From: Planctomycetota bacterium
Lineage (GTDB): Bacteria > Planctomycetota > Planctomycetia > Planctomycetales > Planctomycetaceae
DNA length: 40,708 nt
Direction of reading: 5' to 3'
NCBI GenBank assembly: GCA_003670925.1
Contig: QWQG01000028.1
Span: forward strand, 1-40,708
Positions 8,444 to 17,396 of this stretch are shown here, one piece after another (the stretch's first letter is position 1; each line of letters begins with the position of its first letter). The position numbers and the translations under genes were made by a program. Below the pieces are notes generated by a model that saw only the letters and a list, made by a program, of their open reading frames with translations, was not told where the DNA came from and did not search any database.

Positions 8444-9562
8444 ATGGCTAACCAAATTCAGGTGGCGATGATTGGGCTGGGATTCGGGGCAGAGTTCATT
8501 TCAATTTATCAGGCTCATCCACAAGCAAACGTGGCAGCCATCTGCCGCCGTGATCCTGCGGAACTTAAGAAGTGCGGTGATCAGTTTGGAATTGAAAAAC
8601 GCTACACTAGTTACGACGAGGTATTGGCAGACAAGAGCATCGACGCGGTGCATATTAATAGCCCAATTCCCGATCACGCATGGATGTCACTGAAAGCGTT
8701 GGATGCCGGCAAGCATGTGATGTGTACAGTTCCAATGGCGACTACGATTGACGACTGTCGACAGATTGTCGAAAAAGTCAAACAGACCGGCCTGAAGTAC
8801 ATGATGGCGGAAACCGTGGTTTACAGCCGTGAGTATCTGTTCATTAAAGAAATGTATAAAAACGGAGAACTCGGCGACATCCAGCATCTTGCCGCATCGC
8901 ATCCGCAGGACATGGACGGTTGGCCCAGTTACTGGGAAAACATGATTCCCATGCACTATGCGACACATGTCGTCAGCCCTTGCCTCGGACTCGTTGATGG
9001 TCTGGCGGAATATGTAAGTTGCTTCGGTTCGGGCACCGTGCGCGACGATATCGCGAAGAAATCTGGGAACAAGTTTGCTGTTGAGACGTGTCATATCAAG
9101 ATTCGGAATACAGATCTGACGGCCCATATCTGGCGATTTCTCTACGATGTAGCGCGGCAGTATCGTGAGAGCTTTGACGTCTACGGCACCAAAAAAAGTT
9201 TCGAATGGACTTTGGTGGAACACGAGCCGCATGTGATCCATACCGCAAAAAAACCGGAGCCTGAAATCGCAGAGAAAGTCACGATTCCCGACTTCGCGCA
9301 TCTGTTGCCGGAACCGATTCGCAGATTTACTCAGCCTGCCGAAATTCATGACGCCGATCACCTGTCTTTCCTGCAGGGCGGTGGACACGGCGGCTCACAC
9401 CCACATCTCGTGCATGAATTCGTGAGCGCTCTCGTAGAAGGTCGCGACCCGCGTCCCAACGCCATTACCAGTGCCAACTGGACCTGCGTCGGGATCTGTG
9501 CGCATGAGTCGGCCACTAAAGGCGGGCAGATCGTTAGGCTGCCGGAGTTTACGTTGGGTTAA
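8444..9562 (+). CDS. Gfo/Idh/MocA family oxidoreductase, EKP motif replaced
   Basis: A 372-residue NAD(P)-dependent oxidoreductase-type protein. An N-terminal Rossmann domain starts at VAMIGLGFGAEF (residues 7-18) and a C-terminal mixed sheet domain begins near 120. Cytoplasmic; no signal peptide. In this superfamily the motif after the Rossmann core is normally CEKP, whose Lys assists catalysis; here residues 94-97 read CTVP, so the Lys position (96) is Val. The C-terminal half keeps His residues (MHYATHVVSP near 171, and a Gly/His-rich GGGHGGSHPHL near 320). Either chemistry is altered or a different residue takes over. GAGAG a few bases upstream is a modest ribosome-binding site. The substrate, probably a sugar or polyol derivative, is unknown. 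Confidence 0.9.
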   Translation: MANQIQVAMIGLGFGAEFISIYQAHPQANVAAICRRDPAELKKCGDQFGIEKRYTSYDEVLADKSIDAVHINSPIPDHAWMSLKALDAGKHVMCTVPMATTIDDCRQIVEKVKQTGLKYMMAETVVYSREYLFIKEMYKNGELGDIQHLAASHPQDMDGWPSYWENMIPMHYATHVVSPCLGLVDGLAEYVSCFGSGTVRDDIAKKSGNKFAVETCHIKIRNTDLTAHIWRFLYDVARQYRESFDVYGTKKSFEWTLVEHEPHVIHTAKKPEPEIAEKVTIPDFAHLLPEPIRRFTQPAEIHDADHLSFLQGGGHGGSHPHLVHEFVSALVEGRDPRPNAITSANWTCVGICAHESATKGGQIVRLPEFTLG

Positions 9563-9709
9563 GCTGGGATGCAATAAATCCTAAGCCAAAGGCCCTAGAC
9601 TGCACCTGTCCTCGGAACACAGTCAGGCGTCTGCTTTCCGAATCGAATCAATCACGCCACACTTTGTCATCGTCTGGATCTTCGACTTACGTTTACAGAT
9701 CGCGTTGCG

Positions 9710-10606
9710 ATGTCTTCCGCTGAACAGTATCTCAAGCCCGAAGTGATTCAGAGCATCGCGCGGCTGGATCTGCGCGCAAAATTTATTGTCGAAGGATTGC
9801 TGTCCGGCCTGCATGCCAGCCCATTTCACGGATTCAGCGTGGAATTCAGCGAACATCGACGATACGAACCCGGAGACGACCCCAAAGATATCGACTGGCA
9901 GGTGTTCGCACGCACAGATCGGATCTACATCAAACGCTATCAGGCCGAAACAAATATCACCGGCTACCTGCTGATCGATTTGTCACGAAGCATGGCGTAC
10001 ACATACCGCCAGACGCTTACAAAATTTGACTACGCAATCTGTCTCGCGGCTGCGATTAGCTATCTCATGATTCATCAACAGGATCCTGTCGGGCTGATGA
10101 CATTTGACGATGAACTCCGAGCCAGTCTGCCCGCACGCAGTCGGCGATCTCATCTGGGGGATATTCTGGCCGTACTTCAACGCTGCAAACCGACGGGAAC
10201 AACAAATATTGGCGGCAACCTGCGCCGCATCGCATCAATGATTCGACAGCGGAGTCTGATGATGCTGATGTCAGATTTGCTCGCAGATCCTGACGAGATT
10301 ATTGAAGCTCTCCGGATGCTGCGTTATCGTGGCCATGACGTCATTCTGTTTCACATTCTCGATGAAGCTGAGGTGACGTTTCCGTTTTCAGGCAGTGTGG
10401 ATCTGTTGGAGCCAGAATCGCTGGATCACGAAATTGTGGACGCGGCTGGGATCCGGGCAGATTATCTTGCCGCTGTCGCTGAATTGCGGGAACGATTCCG
10501 GGCAACATGTGTCAGTATCGGAGCAGACTACGTTCCACTCGACACCAGTATGCCCTTCGACAAGGCGCTGGTGGAATTTTTAACCCAACGCCAGGCAAGG
10601 TTCTGA
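9710..10606 (+). CDS. DUF58 domain protein (MoxR-associated, vWA-like)
   Basis: A 298-residue cytoplasmic DUF58 protein. The family signature is clear: EFSEHRRYEPGDDPKDIDW and VFARTDRIYIKRY (residues 45-82), followed by a von Willebrand A-like fold with a degenerate MIDAS (LLIDLSRSM near 93). DUF58 proteins usually work with a MoxR-type AAA+ ATPase and larger vWA/TPR membrane proteins, thought to act as chaperones in complex maturation. No MoxR gene is adjacent here: upstream is a Gfo/Idh gene and 22 bp downstream is an M3 peptidase. The ATG has no strong ribosome-binding site, but the motif begins close enough that no upstream start is needed. Confidence 0.92.
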   Translation: MSSAEQYLKPEVIQSIARLDLRAKFIVEGLLSGLHASPFHGFSVEFSEHRRYEPGDDPKDIDWQVFARTDRIYIKRYQAETNITGYLLIDLSRSMAYTYRQTLTKFDYAICLAAAISYLMIHQQDPVGLMTFDDELRASLPARSRRSHLGDILAVLQRCKPTGTTNIGGNLRRIASMIRQRSLMMLMSDLLADPDEIIEALRMLRYRGHDVILFHILDEAEVTFPFSGSVDLLEPESLDHEIVDAAGIRADYLAAVAELRERFRATCVSIGADYVPLDTSMPFDKALVEFLTQRQARF

Positions 10607-10628
10607 CATCTTTCAAGGATCGACTAGG

Positions 10629-12809
10629 ATGAAATTTATGTTCCGGGTTGCCACTTTTTTAGCGGTGACAGCTCTCATCAATGCTTACCATGAATGCTCT
10701 GCCGCATCAAAGGAACCGAATACCCTCGTGACTGCTCAATCTTCCGCTGCACCTGATACCCCACTCCCTGCAGACAATCCCTTTGCTGCTCCAAGTCCAC
10801 TGACATTTCACACTCCAGCTTTCGATAAAATCCGCCTCGAACATTATCAGCCGGCATTCATGGCTGGTATGCAGCAGCAGCTCGCGGAAATGGATGCCAT
10901 CGCGGGACAAAGTGACACCCCGACATTCGATAATACGATTGTCGAGCTGGAAAAATCGGGCGGCATTCTGACACGTGTGCGAAACGTGTTTTCAAACATG
11001 ACTTCGGCGGAGAAAACAAAAGACCTGCAGAACATCGAAACTGAACTCGCTCCCTTGCAGGCGGCACATTCAGACAATATTTTGCTGAATCGCAAGCTAT
11101 TTGCTCGGGTCGAAAAACTCTACGAAACCCGCGAGTCACTGGTACTTAACCAAGAACAACGTGAAGTTCTAAAGCAGCACTACGAAAGTTTTGTCCGTGC
11201 CGGTGCAAAATTGGATGAGGCCCAGCAAGCGCGAATTCGAAGCCTCAACGAGCAGCTTTCGAAGCTGGAGACGAAGTTCGAGGAGAACCTGCTGGCTCTG
11301 TCCGAAGAGCGATCGGTCTTCATCGAGCAAGTGTCCGAGCTAGACGGAATGAGCGAAGCAGACATCGCGGCAGCGGCCGAAGGTGCGAAGGCCCGCGGCA
11401 AGGATGGGCAGTACCTCCTCGAAATTACAAATACAACTCGGGTGCCAATTTTGTCATCGCTGAACAATCGCGAGACACGGCGACGCATTTGGGAGGCTTC
11501 CGCGAACCGAGGTTTAGGACGTGAGAGCGGCATCGACAATCGCCCCCTGATCTTGGAGATCGCTCAATTGCGAGCAGAACGCTCGAAGCTCTTGGGATTC
11601 GCAAGTCATGCGGCCTTCAAGTTACAAAATCAGATGGCGGAAGAACCCGCAGCCGCTCGGAAGATGCTGGCGGATCTGATTCCAGGAGTTCTGGAAAAAG
11701 TGCAGAAAGAAGCGCTCGATCTGAAAGCGATGATTACCGAAACCGGCGGCACGCATGAACTTGAACCATGGGATTGGGAATACTACACCGAAAAAGTCCG
11801 CAAGGCTCGCTTTGAAGTCGATGAAGCGGCTGTAAAGCCTTATTTCGAACTCGACAACGTGCTAAAAAACGGCGTTTTCTTCACGATGAACAAACTGTAT
11901 GGCATTGAGTTTCGTGAACGCACGGATTTGCCGATTTACCATCCCGATGTGCGCGTCTTCGATGTTTTCGACAAGGATGGCACGCACTTCGCAATTTACT
12001 ACGTTGACTTTTTCAAACGTGACACAAAACGTGGAGGCGCATGGATGAGCTCCTTTGTGGATCAGTCTCACCTCCTGCACGAGAAGCCAGTCATTGTCAA
12101 TGTGCTGAATATCCCCAAACCGGCCGCGGGGGAACCGGCACTCATTAGCTTTGATAATGTGACGACGATGTTTCACGAAATGGGCCACGCCTTGCACGGC
12201 ATGTTTTCTGACGTGACCTATCCGTCCGTCTCTGGCACAGCGACTCCGCGGGATTTTGTCGAGTTTCCATCCACCTTCGAAGAAGACTGGGCAATTCAAC
12301 CTGCCGTATTAAGCAACTACGCGAAGCACTATAAAACAGGAGAACCGATTCCAAAAGAACTTCTCCACAAGGTCATTCTGGCAACTAAATTCAATCAGGG
12401 CTTTGACACGTTGGAGTATCTCGCAGCAGCCCTTTTGGATCTTGAATGGCATACGCTCACATCGGAAGACATCCCTGCTGATGCGGAAAAATTCGAATCT
12501 GCCGCGCTGCAGAAGTACGGGATTGATTTCGCTCCCGTGCCACCCCGTTATCGAACGGCTTATTTTGCGCATATTTGGTCCGGCGGCTATTCCAGCAGTT
12601 ACTACGCTTATCTGTGGAGTGAAGTCCTTGCTGCTGACGCCTTCGCGTATCTGCAAGAGCATGGCGGATTAACACGCAAAAACGGCCAGCGTTTCCGCGA
12701 CACCATCCTCTCCGTCGGTGGCAGCCGGGAACCCATGGAAGCCTACAAGGAATTTCGGGGAAGCGCACCGACCGTTGAAGCGCTGCTCAAACGGCGTGGC
12801 TTGAAGTAA
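10629..12809 (+). CDS. M3 family metallopeptidase, exported (oligopeptidase A/Dcp-like)
   Basis: A 726-residue zinc peptidase of the M3 (thimet oligopeptidase/peptidyl-dipeptidase Dcp) family. The zinc site is complete: His516-Glu517-x-x-His520 in FHEMGHALHGMF and the third ligand Glu545 in DFVEFPSTFEEDW. The C-terminal YSSSYYAYLWSEVLAADAFA and GGSREPMEAYKEFRG segments match Dcp-type enzymes that trim short peptides. The N-terminus has a signal peptide (KFMFRVATFLAVTALINA, Ala/Ser-rich cleavage region) followed by a Pro/Ala-rich linker, so it probably acts in the periplasm. It starts 22 bp after the DUF58 stop and may share its transcript. Confidence 0.95.
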   Translation: MKFMFRVATFLAVTALINAYHECSAASKEPNTLVTAQSSAAPDTPLPADNPFAAPSPLTFHTPAFDKIRLEHYQPAFMAGMQQQLAEMDAIAGQSDTPTFDNTIVELEKSGGILTRVRNVFSNMTSAEKTKDLQNIETELAPLQAAHSDNILLNRKLFARVEKLYETRESLVLNQEQREVLKQHYESFVRAGAKLDEAQQARIRSLNEQLSKLETKFEENLLALSEERSVFIEQVSELDGMSEADIAAAAEGAKARGKDGQYLLEITNTTRVPILSSLNNRETRRRIWEASANRGLGRESGIDNRPLILEIAQLRAERSKLLGFASHAAFKLQNQMAEEPAAARKMLADLIPGVLEKVQKEALDLKAMITETGGTHELEPWDWEYYTEKVRKARFEVDEAAVKPYFELDNVLKNGVFFTMNKLYGIEFRERTDLPIYHPDVRVFDVFDKDGTHFAIYYVDFFKRDTKRGGAWMSSFVDQSHLLHEKPVIVNVLNIPKPAAGEPALISFDNVTTMFHEMGHALHGMFSDVTYPSVSGTATPRDFVEFPSTFEEDWAIQPAVLSNYAKHYKTGEPIPKELLHKVILATKFNQGFDTLEYLAAALLDLEWHTLTSEDIPADAEKFESAALQKYGIDFAPVPPRYRTAYFAHIWSGGYSSSYYAYLWSEVLAADAFAYLQEHGGLTRKNGQRFRDTILSVGGSREPMEAYKEFRGSAPTVEALLKRRGLK

Positions 12810-13269
12810 TCGGAGGTAATGTGTCGATTGGTTTGCCCTTTTTTGTTTCTGTTGAATTGGCACGCCGCCGACCCGGAGGTGCATTGACGTTCGAAACGTA
12901 AGCAAGTCAAGCTTGACGAGCGGCATGCGATCGTCAGTCGCCCACCCGAAATTCGCTCTTGCATGATGGTATGTTAGCCAAGCACATCTGCCTGCTGTCT
13001 GCATGACACTAAGTCTCGCCTCATGGTGGCAGAATTCATAGCCGCCGAGATGCGGCGTGATAAGATCCGACCTCGGCGGATGTTTTTATATTTCAATGCC
13101 ATGGTTAAACTTCCATCAGGGCAATGTGCGATTGAGAACAGTTATTCGATGCGGACAGAAAAATTGGGGGACAGCCGACTCACTGCGAAAAAGATTGAGT
13201 GGTGCACGATGTGGCGGATTGCTGATAAGCTCACTGACGGGCAATTGCTTTGCGTTTTGAAGGTTGACT
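12810..13269. other. Intergenic region, no credible gene
   Basis: This 460 bp gap lies between the M3 peptidase and the first GTPase. It contains the terminator-like hairpin at 13042-13089, and a GAGCGGCATGCG word near 12919 resembling part of the inverted repeat at 19.2 and 24.4 kb. The 86-codon frame at 13023-13283 overlaps the GTPase start and is not protein-like. Confidence 0.45.
13042..13089 (+). terminator. Rho-independent terminator-like hairpin
   Basis: CCGCCGAG (13042-13049) pairs perfectly with CTCGGCGG (13072-13079) across a 22 nt loop, followed by a run of five T (13083-13087). It lies about 230 bp past the M3 peptidase stop and 180 bp before the first GTPase. The distance is long for the peptidase mRNA, so it may instead end a short untranslated transcript. 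The long loop lowers confidence. Confidence 0.4.
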
Positions 13270-15153
13270 GTGGACGACGCTAAACGAGACGTATTATATA
13301 AGCACTGTGCAACCACAGTTCGAAGTCTGCTTGCTGCGTTGACGCAACTCGAACGTGAGGCTGTGTTGTTGCAGCCTGCGGCGTTAGCGGAACGGGAATG
13401 GTTTGAACTGCTACGCCAAAAGTTGATTCCCCAACTTGGAGAACAAGCGTTTCTGGTCGTTGCTGTTGTCGGTGGAACAAACATCGGCAAGAGTGTCATT
13501 TTCAACCATCTGGCGGGATCGCGTGCCAGCGCCACCAGTCCATTGGCGTCAGGGACAAAACATGCAACCTGCCTTGTGCCCGAAGGATTCAACGCGCAAC
13601 ATGATCTGCAATCCGTCTTTCCCGATTTTGAACTGCACGAATGGTCGGACGCATCTCTGGCGTTAGAAGAATCTGAGACACATCGATTGTTTTGGCGTGT
13701 GGCCAAACAACTACCGCCTTCATTGCTGGTATTGGACACGCCAGACATTGACAGTGATGCGCGCGTCAACTGGGTGCGTGCGGATGCCGTGCGTCGTGCG
13801 GCCGATGTGTTGATTGCCGTGTTGACTCAACAAAAATACAACGACGCCGCTGTGAAGGAATTTTTTCGCAAAGCAGGTGCTGAAGACAAAGCTGTCCTCG
13901 TCGTTTTTAATCAGTGTCTCCTTCCAGAAGACGAACCGTATTGGCCAATCTGGCTGGACACATTTTGCCGCGAAACTCAAATTCAGCCTGATGCCATCTA
14001 TCTGACGCCCAACGATCGCCGAGCGGCCGAAGATCTGCGGCTGCCATTTTTCGAGCGACAGATTGCGAAGGGTGATGCCAAGCAGACACAACCCGCACCT
14101 GACAACACGTCACGTGATCTCGCTGCTGATCTGGCGAAGCTGCGGTTTCCCGAAATCCGAATGAGAACTTTACTCGGTTCATTGCATGAGTTGACGCACC
14201 CGCAGCGCGGCATTCCGGCCTATCTCCGCGAACTACGGATGGCCAGCGAGGATCTAAGTCGCATTGCCACGCGGCTAACAACGGAGAGTGTGGTGCAGGT
14301 TCGCACCTGGCCATCTCCGGGAAATTCTCTGCTGGTCTCGGAAATTCGACAGTGGTGGCACGCCCATCAGGAAGGATGGGCACGCACGATTAATTCGGCC
14401 TACAGTACCGTTGGGAGCGGACTGCTGTGGCCAATCCGAGCGGCACGGCGCGCCTTGCAAGGCGAACCACTGCCGCCCATGGAAGATTATCGCAGACGTG
14501 AATGGCTCGCAGTGCTGGGGGTTGTCGAAGAAATATTCGACAAGCTGCAATGGATGGCAGATTCCGGAAATGACGTTATTCGACCACGCATCGAAGCTGT
14601 CTTGCAGGGTGAGGCCCGGTCCCGGCTCTTGACGTTACTGCGGCAAAAGCACGATGCCCTCGATTTCGAAGCAGAGCTAAAATCTGTCATCGAGCAGGAA
14701 ATGCAGAATCTGCGAGAGACGAAGCCAGACCTCTTTGGAATGTATCGCCAACTCAACAATGTTTCTGCGGCCGTGCGCCCCATGACCAGCGTTATCCTAT
14801 TTTCAATAGGTTTCGGGCCTGCCGGTGAAATCGTGGCACCGTTTCTGGGGCATGCGGCAGCATCTGCAGCGATCCATGTGTTTGCGGATGTTGCTGGCGG
14901 AGCCACGGCTGCACTGGCAGGTGAAGCAGCGGTGTCTAGTGCGGCAAGCTCGGGAACGAGTATGCTGCAGGCATGGTTCCATCGGTTACATTCAGCGTTT
15001 ACCGCACGAAGGGCGAGTTGGCTAACCCAGTTGATTCATTCCGAGTTGCTCGGCACGCTGCCAGAAGATCTGAATGCGGCCACGAGTCTGGCGAAGTCAG
15101 CAGCGTTTATCGAGGTTCAGAAATGCGTATTGAAAATAGAAGGATTGTTGTAA
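13270..15153 (+). CDS. Large P-loop GTPase-like protein A of a tandem pair
   Basis: A 627-residue dynamin/YfjP-like GTPase. I choose the GTG at 13270 because GAAGG lies 6 nt upstream; the TTG two codons earlier abuts that site. The P-loop is GGTNIGKS (about 68-75). The usual G3 DxxG is replaced by DTPDID (about 156-161), followed by a TQQKY motif (about 186-190). The G4 NKxD position is FNQC, lacking the canonical Asp. The C-terminal two thirds are helical with a hydrophobic Gly/Ala-rich stretch (about 500-560) that could contact membrane. The next gene 190 bp on is a second GTPase with the same odd motifs, so the two probably work together. Role unknown. Confidence 0.85.
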   Translation: MDDAKRDVLYKHCATTVRSLLAALTQLEREAVLLQPAALAEREWFELLRQKLIPQLGEQAFLVVAVVGGTNIGKSVIFNHLAGSRASATSPLASGTKHATCLVPEGFNAQHDLQSVFPDFELHEWSDASLALEESETHRLFWRVAKQLPPSLLVLDTPDIDSDARVNWVRADAVRRAADVLIAVLTQQKYNDAAVKEFFRKAGAEDKAVLVVFNQCLLPEDEPYWPIWLDTFCRETQIQPDAIYLTPNDRRAAEDLRLPFFERQIAKGDAKQTQPAPDNTSRDLAADLAKLRFPEIRMRTLLGSLHELTHPQRGIPAYLRELRMASEDLSRIATRLTTESVVQVRTWPSPGNSLLVSEIRQWWHAHQEGWARTINSAYSTVGSGLLWPIRAARRALQGEPLPPMEDYRRREWLAVLGVVEEIFDKLQWMADSGNDVIRPRIEAVLQGEARSRLLTLLRQKHDALDFEAELKSVIEQEMQNLRETKPDLFGMYRQLNNVSAAVRPMTSVILFSIGFGPAGEIVAPFLGHAAASAAIHVFADVAGGATAALAGEAAVSSAASSGTSMLQAWFHRLHSAFTARRASWLTQLIHSELLGTLPEDLNAATSLAKSAAFIEVQKCVLKIEGLL

Positions 15154-15344
15154 CTCGCTCGTTCCCTGTTTACCGCCCCGTCCGCGGATCCCGGTGGATT
15201 GTCGCCAGATTCGCAAGAATTCAGATGTGTCGCTCATTCATAGCTGAATTCTGACGAATCCAGCATCAACGAAACATCTCAAACAAACCCGCGCAAAGTC
15301 TAACGCGGGGCCGCATCCCAAACCGTCCGCAAAGGGCATCGTCC

Positions 15345-17171
15345 ATGTCACTAACACCTGAACTCCAGCAACTCACGATCCTTGCCGAGATCGATGATCT
15401 GGTGCGCGACATCCGCCGTTGGCTTAACGATGCGCCGCCATGGGCACCCGCGCGGAGGAATCGGTCGTTGGTTTCGAAGATTCTAGATCGCGTAACTTGC
15501 TTGCGAATTCGCCTCGAGTCGCCGCTAGTTGTCGCAACCTTTGGAGGTACGGGCACCGGCAAGAGCACGCTCGTCAACGCCTTGATCGGGCAGGAGGCAT
15601 CGAACTCCGGACGACAACGTCCCACGACGACCGTGCCCATTCTGCTGGTACATCCAGATATTGAAACCACTGCACTCGGTTTAGATCTCAGCCAGTTTCA
15701 TGTGAAGAAAATTGATGCTCCCGTGTTACGGGATTTGATTATCATTGACTGTCCAGATCCTGACACCAGCGAAGCAGCCGAATTCGGCAGCAATCTTGCG
15801 AGACTGCGGGCAATTTTGCCTCAATGTGATGTGTTGCTTTACGTTTCGACACAACAAAAATACCGCAGTGCAAGAATTACTGAAGAACTAACGGATGCGG
15901 CAGCTGGCTGCCGTCTCGTATTTGTCCAGACTCATGCAGCACAGGATTCTGACGTCCGTGAAGACTGGCGGAAGAGCCTGGCGCCGGAATATCAGGTTCC
16001 CGATATGTTTTTTGTGGATTCGCGACGAGCGTTGACAGAGCAGGCACAGGGACAACGTCCGTCCGGGGACTTCGGTCGCCTCCTCGAACTGCTGACCAAC
16101 CAATTGGGAACGTCACGGCGCGTGGCTATTCGCCGTGCAAATCTCATTGATCTTTTAGAAGAAGCGTTAAACGTTTGCCGCGCGAACTATGATCGTGAAT
16201 TGCCTGAGATCACGAAACTGCAAGAAATTCTGGATCAACAGCGGAAAAAACTCCGCGACACGCTGACGAATCAGTTGCGTGATGAATTGTTGGTGAACCG
16301 AAATCTGTGGGAACGCCGACTACTGAGCGCAGTCACAAACATCTGGGGTTTCAGCCCGTTCTCAGCGGTGCTCCGACTGTACAATGGGTTGGGAGCGTTT
16401 ATTGCCTCATTCAGTCTGTTCCGCGCTCGTTCCTCAGCTCAAATGGCGTTGATCGGAGCAGTTCAAGGTGCAAGATGGCTCAAGTCACGAGTCGAAGAGC
16501 AGGGAGCGGACTCATCGCTGGAACGACTAGCGTCTTGTGGAATCACGGATCAGCAACTCCAGGAATCGCGGATGGTTGTGTCGGGTTATGTGCATGCAGC
16601 CGGCATCGATGCAGAACAATTCGCCGATCGTCGTGAGCTGCATCATTTGCGTCATCAGGCGGCGACAGTGGAAGGTCAGTTCCTCGGAGATGCGCGACGT
16701 GACATCGACGAACTGATCGAACATCTGGCCCTCCAGAACTGCTCGGCTATGACCAGATATCGCTACGAAATGTTGTTACTCCTGTACCTCGGATTCCTCA
16801 TCGGGCGAATCGGGCACAATTTTTTCTGGAGTTCGTTCCTCGCCCCAATCTTAGGGCAGGCTGATCATCCTGAGCCTTTGCTGACTGTAGATTTTTATAT
16901 CCCGGCAATCATTTTCCTCGTCATGTGGTCCGCGATATTGGTGCTGAGCTATACGTGGCGTTTGCGCCGTGGACTCTCAACGAAAATCCATAAACTCGCG
17001 CAGTCCATGGTCGTGACACGAATTTCTGAAGGGCTATTTCCAGCGCTTGATCATGTTTGTCAGAGCGTCATTAGTGACGATCATCGGCTGACAGAATTGC
17101 GGGAGCGAACCTCCCGCTTTCGCCGGGAACTTGCTGACGCCGTTGGGTTTCTAGGCGGCCAACTTAGATGA
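15345..17171 (+). CDS. Large membrane P-loop GTPase-like protein B of a tandem pair
   Basis: A 608-residue GTPase-like protein. P-loop GGTGTGKS (67-74); switch region RPTTTVP (92-98); G3 replaced by DCPDPD (135-140); a TQQKY motif at 169-173 as in protein A; and QTHAAQD at the G4 position. A helical middle with a coiled coil (about 285-320) is followed by two transmembrane helices (about 475-490 and 517-537) and a basic tail. The arrangement is that of bacterial dynamin-like or YfjP-type GTPases, which act at membranes. The two proteins differ enough to be an old duplication or a heteromeric pair. The start ATG has AAGGG 10 nt upstream. The next gene (TolC type) is convergent, 225 bp away. 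Confidence 0.87.
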   Translation: MSLTPELQQLTILAEIDDLVRDIRRWLNDAPPWAPARRNRSLVSKILDRVTCLRIRLESPLVVATFGGTGTGKSTLVNALIGQEASNSGRQRPTTTVPILLVHPDIETTALGLDLSQFHVKKIDAPVLRDLIIIDCPDPDTSEAAEFGSNLARLRAILPQCDVLLYVSTQQKYRSARITEELTDAAAGCRLVFVQTHAAQDSDVREDWRKSLAPEYQVPDMFFVDSRRALTEQAQGQRPSGDFGRLLELLTNQLGTSRRVAIRRANLIDLLEEALNVCRANYDRELPEITKLQEILDQQRKKLRDTLTNQLRDELLVNRNLWERRLLSAVTNIWGFSPFSAVLRLYNGLGAFIASFSLFRARSSAQMALIGAVQGARWLKSRVEEQGADSSLERLASCGITDQQLQESRMVVSGYVHAAGIDAEQFADRRELHHLRHQAATVEGQFLGDARRDIDELIEHLALQNCSAMTRYRYEMLLLLYLGFLIGRIGHNFFWSSFLAPILGQADHPEPLLTVDFYIPAIIFLVMWSAILVLSYTWRLRRGLSTKIHKLAQSMVVTRISEGLFPALDHVCQSVISDDHRLTELRERTSRFRRELADAVGFLGGQLR

Positions 17172-17396
17172 CAGTTGTCAGAGTCGGGTCACAACGCCAT
17201 TGCGCTGTGGATCAAGGTTTGCAGATAATGAACAGCTTTTGACGGCTGCCTTGTACCGTCGTCAAGACGAATGCCGTGCGGGCAGAATTGGTAGTGCGAG
17301 CTTGATTGTGGGCCCGTGACGGTGTCGCTGCGGAGCGTTCGTTGTGGGATTCGCGAGGCACTTTAACAGTGCTCGTCGTGTCTCTGTCATTCAAAT

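Noticed and set aside
8687-9388. 233-codon reverse open frame
   Set aside because: Antisense shadow of the Gfo/Idh gene, with no recognisable protein features.
13116-13769. 217-codon reverse open frame rich in Ser, Cys and Arg
   Set aside because: Antisense to the start of the first GTPase; its composition is that of a complementary-strand shadow.
17172-17396. Bidirectional terminator between the convergent GTPase and TolC genes
   Set aside because: A GACGG/CCGTC hairpin and a weak GCACT/AGTGC hairpin exist, but neither has a T tract on either strand.
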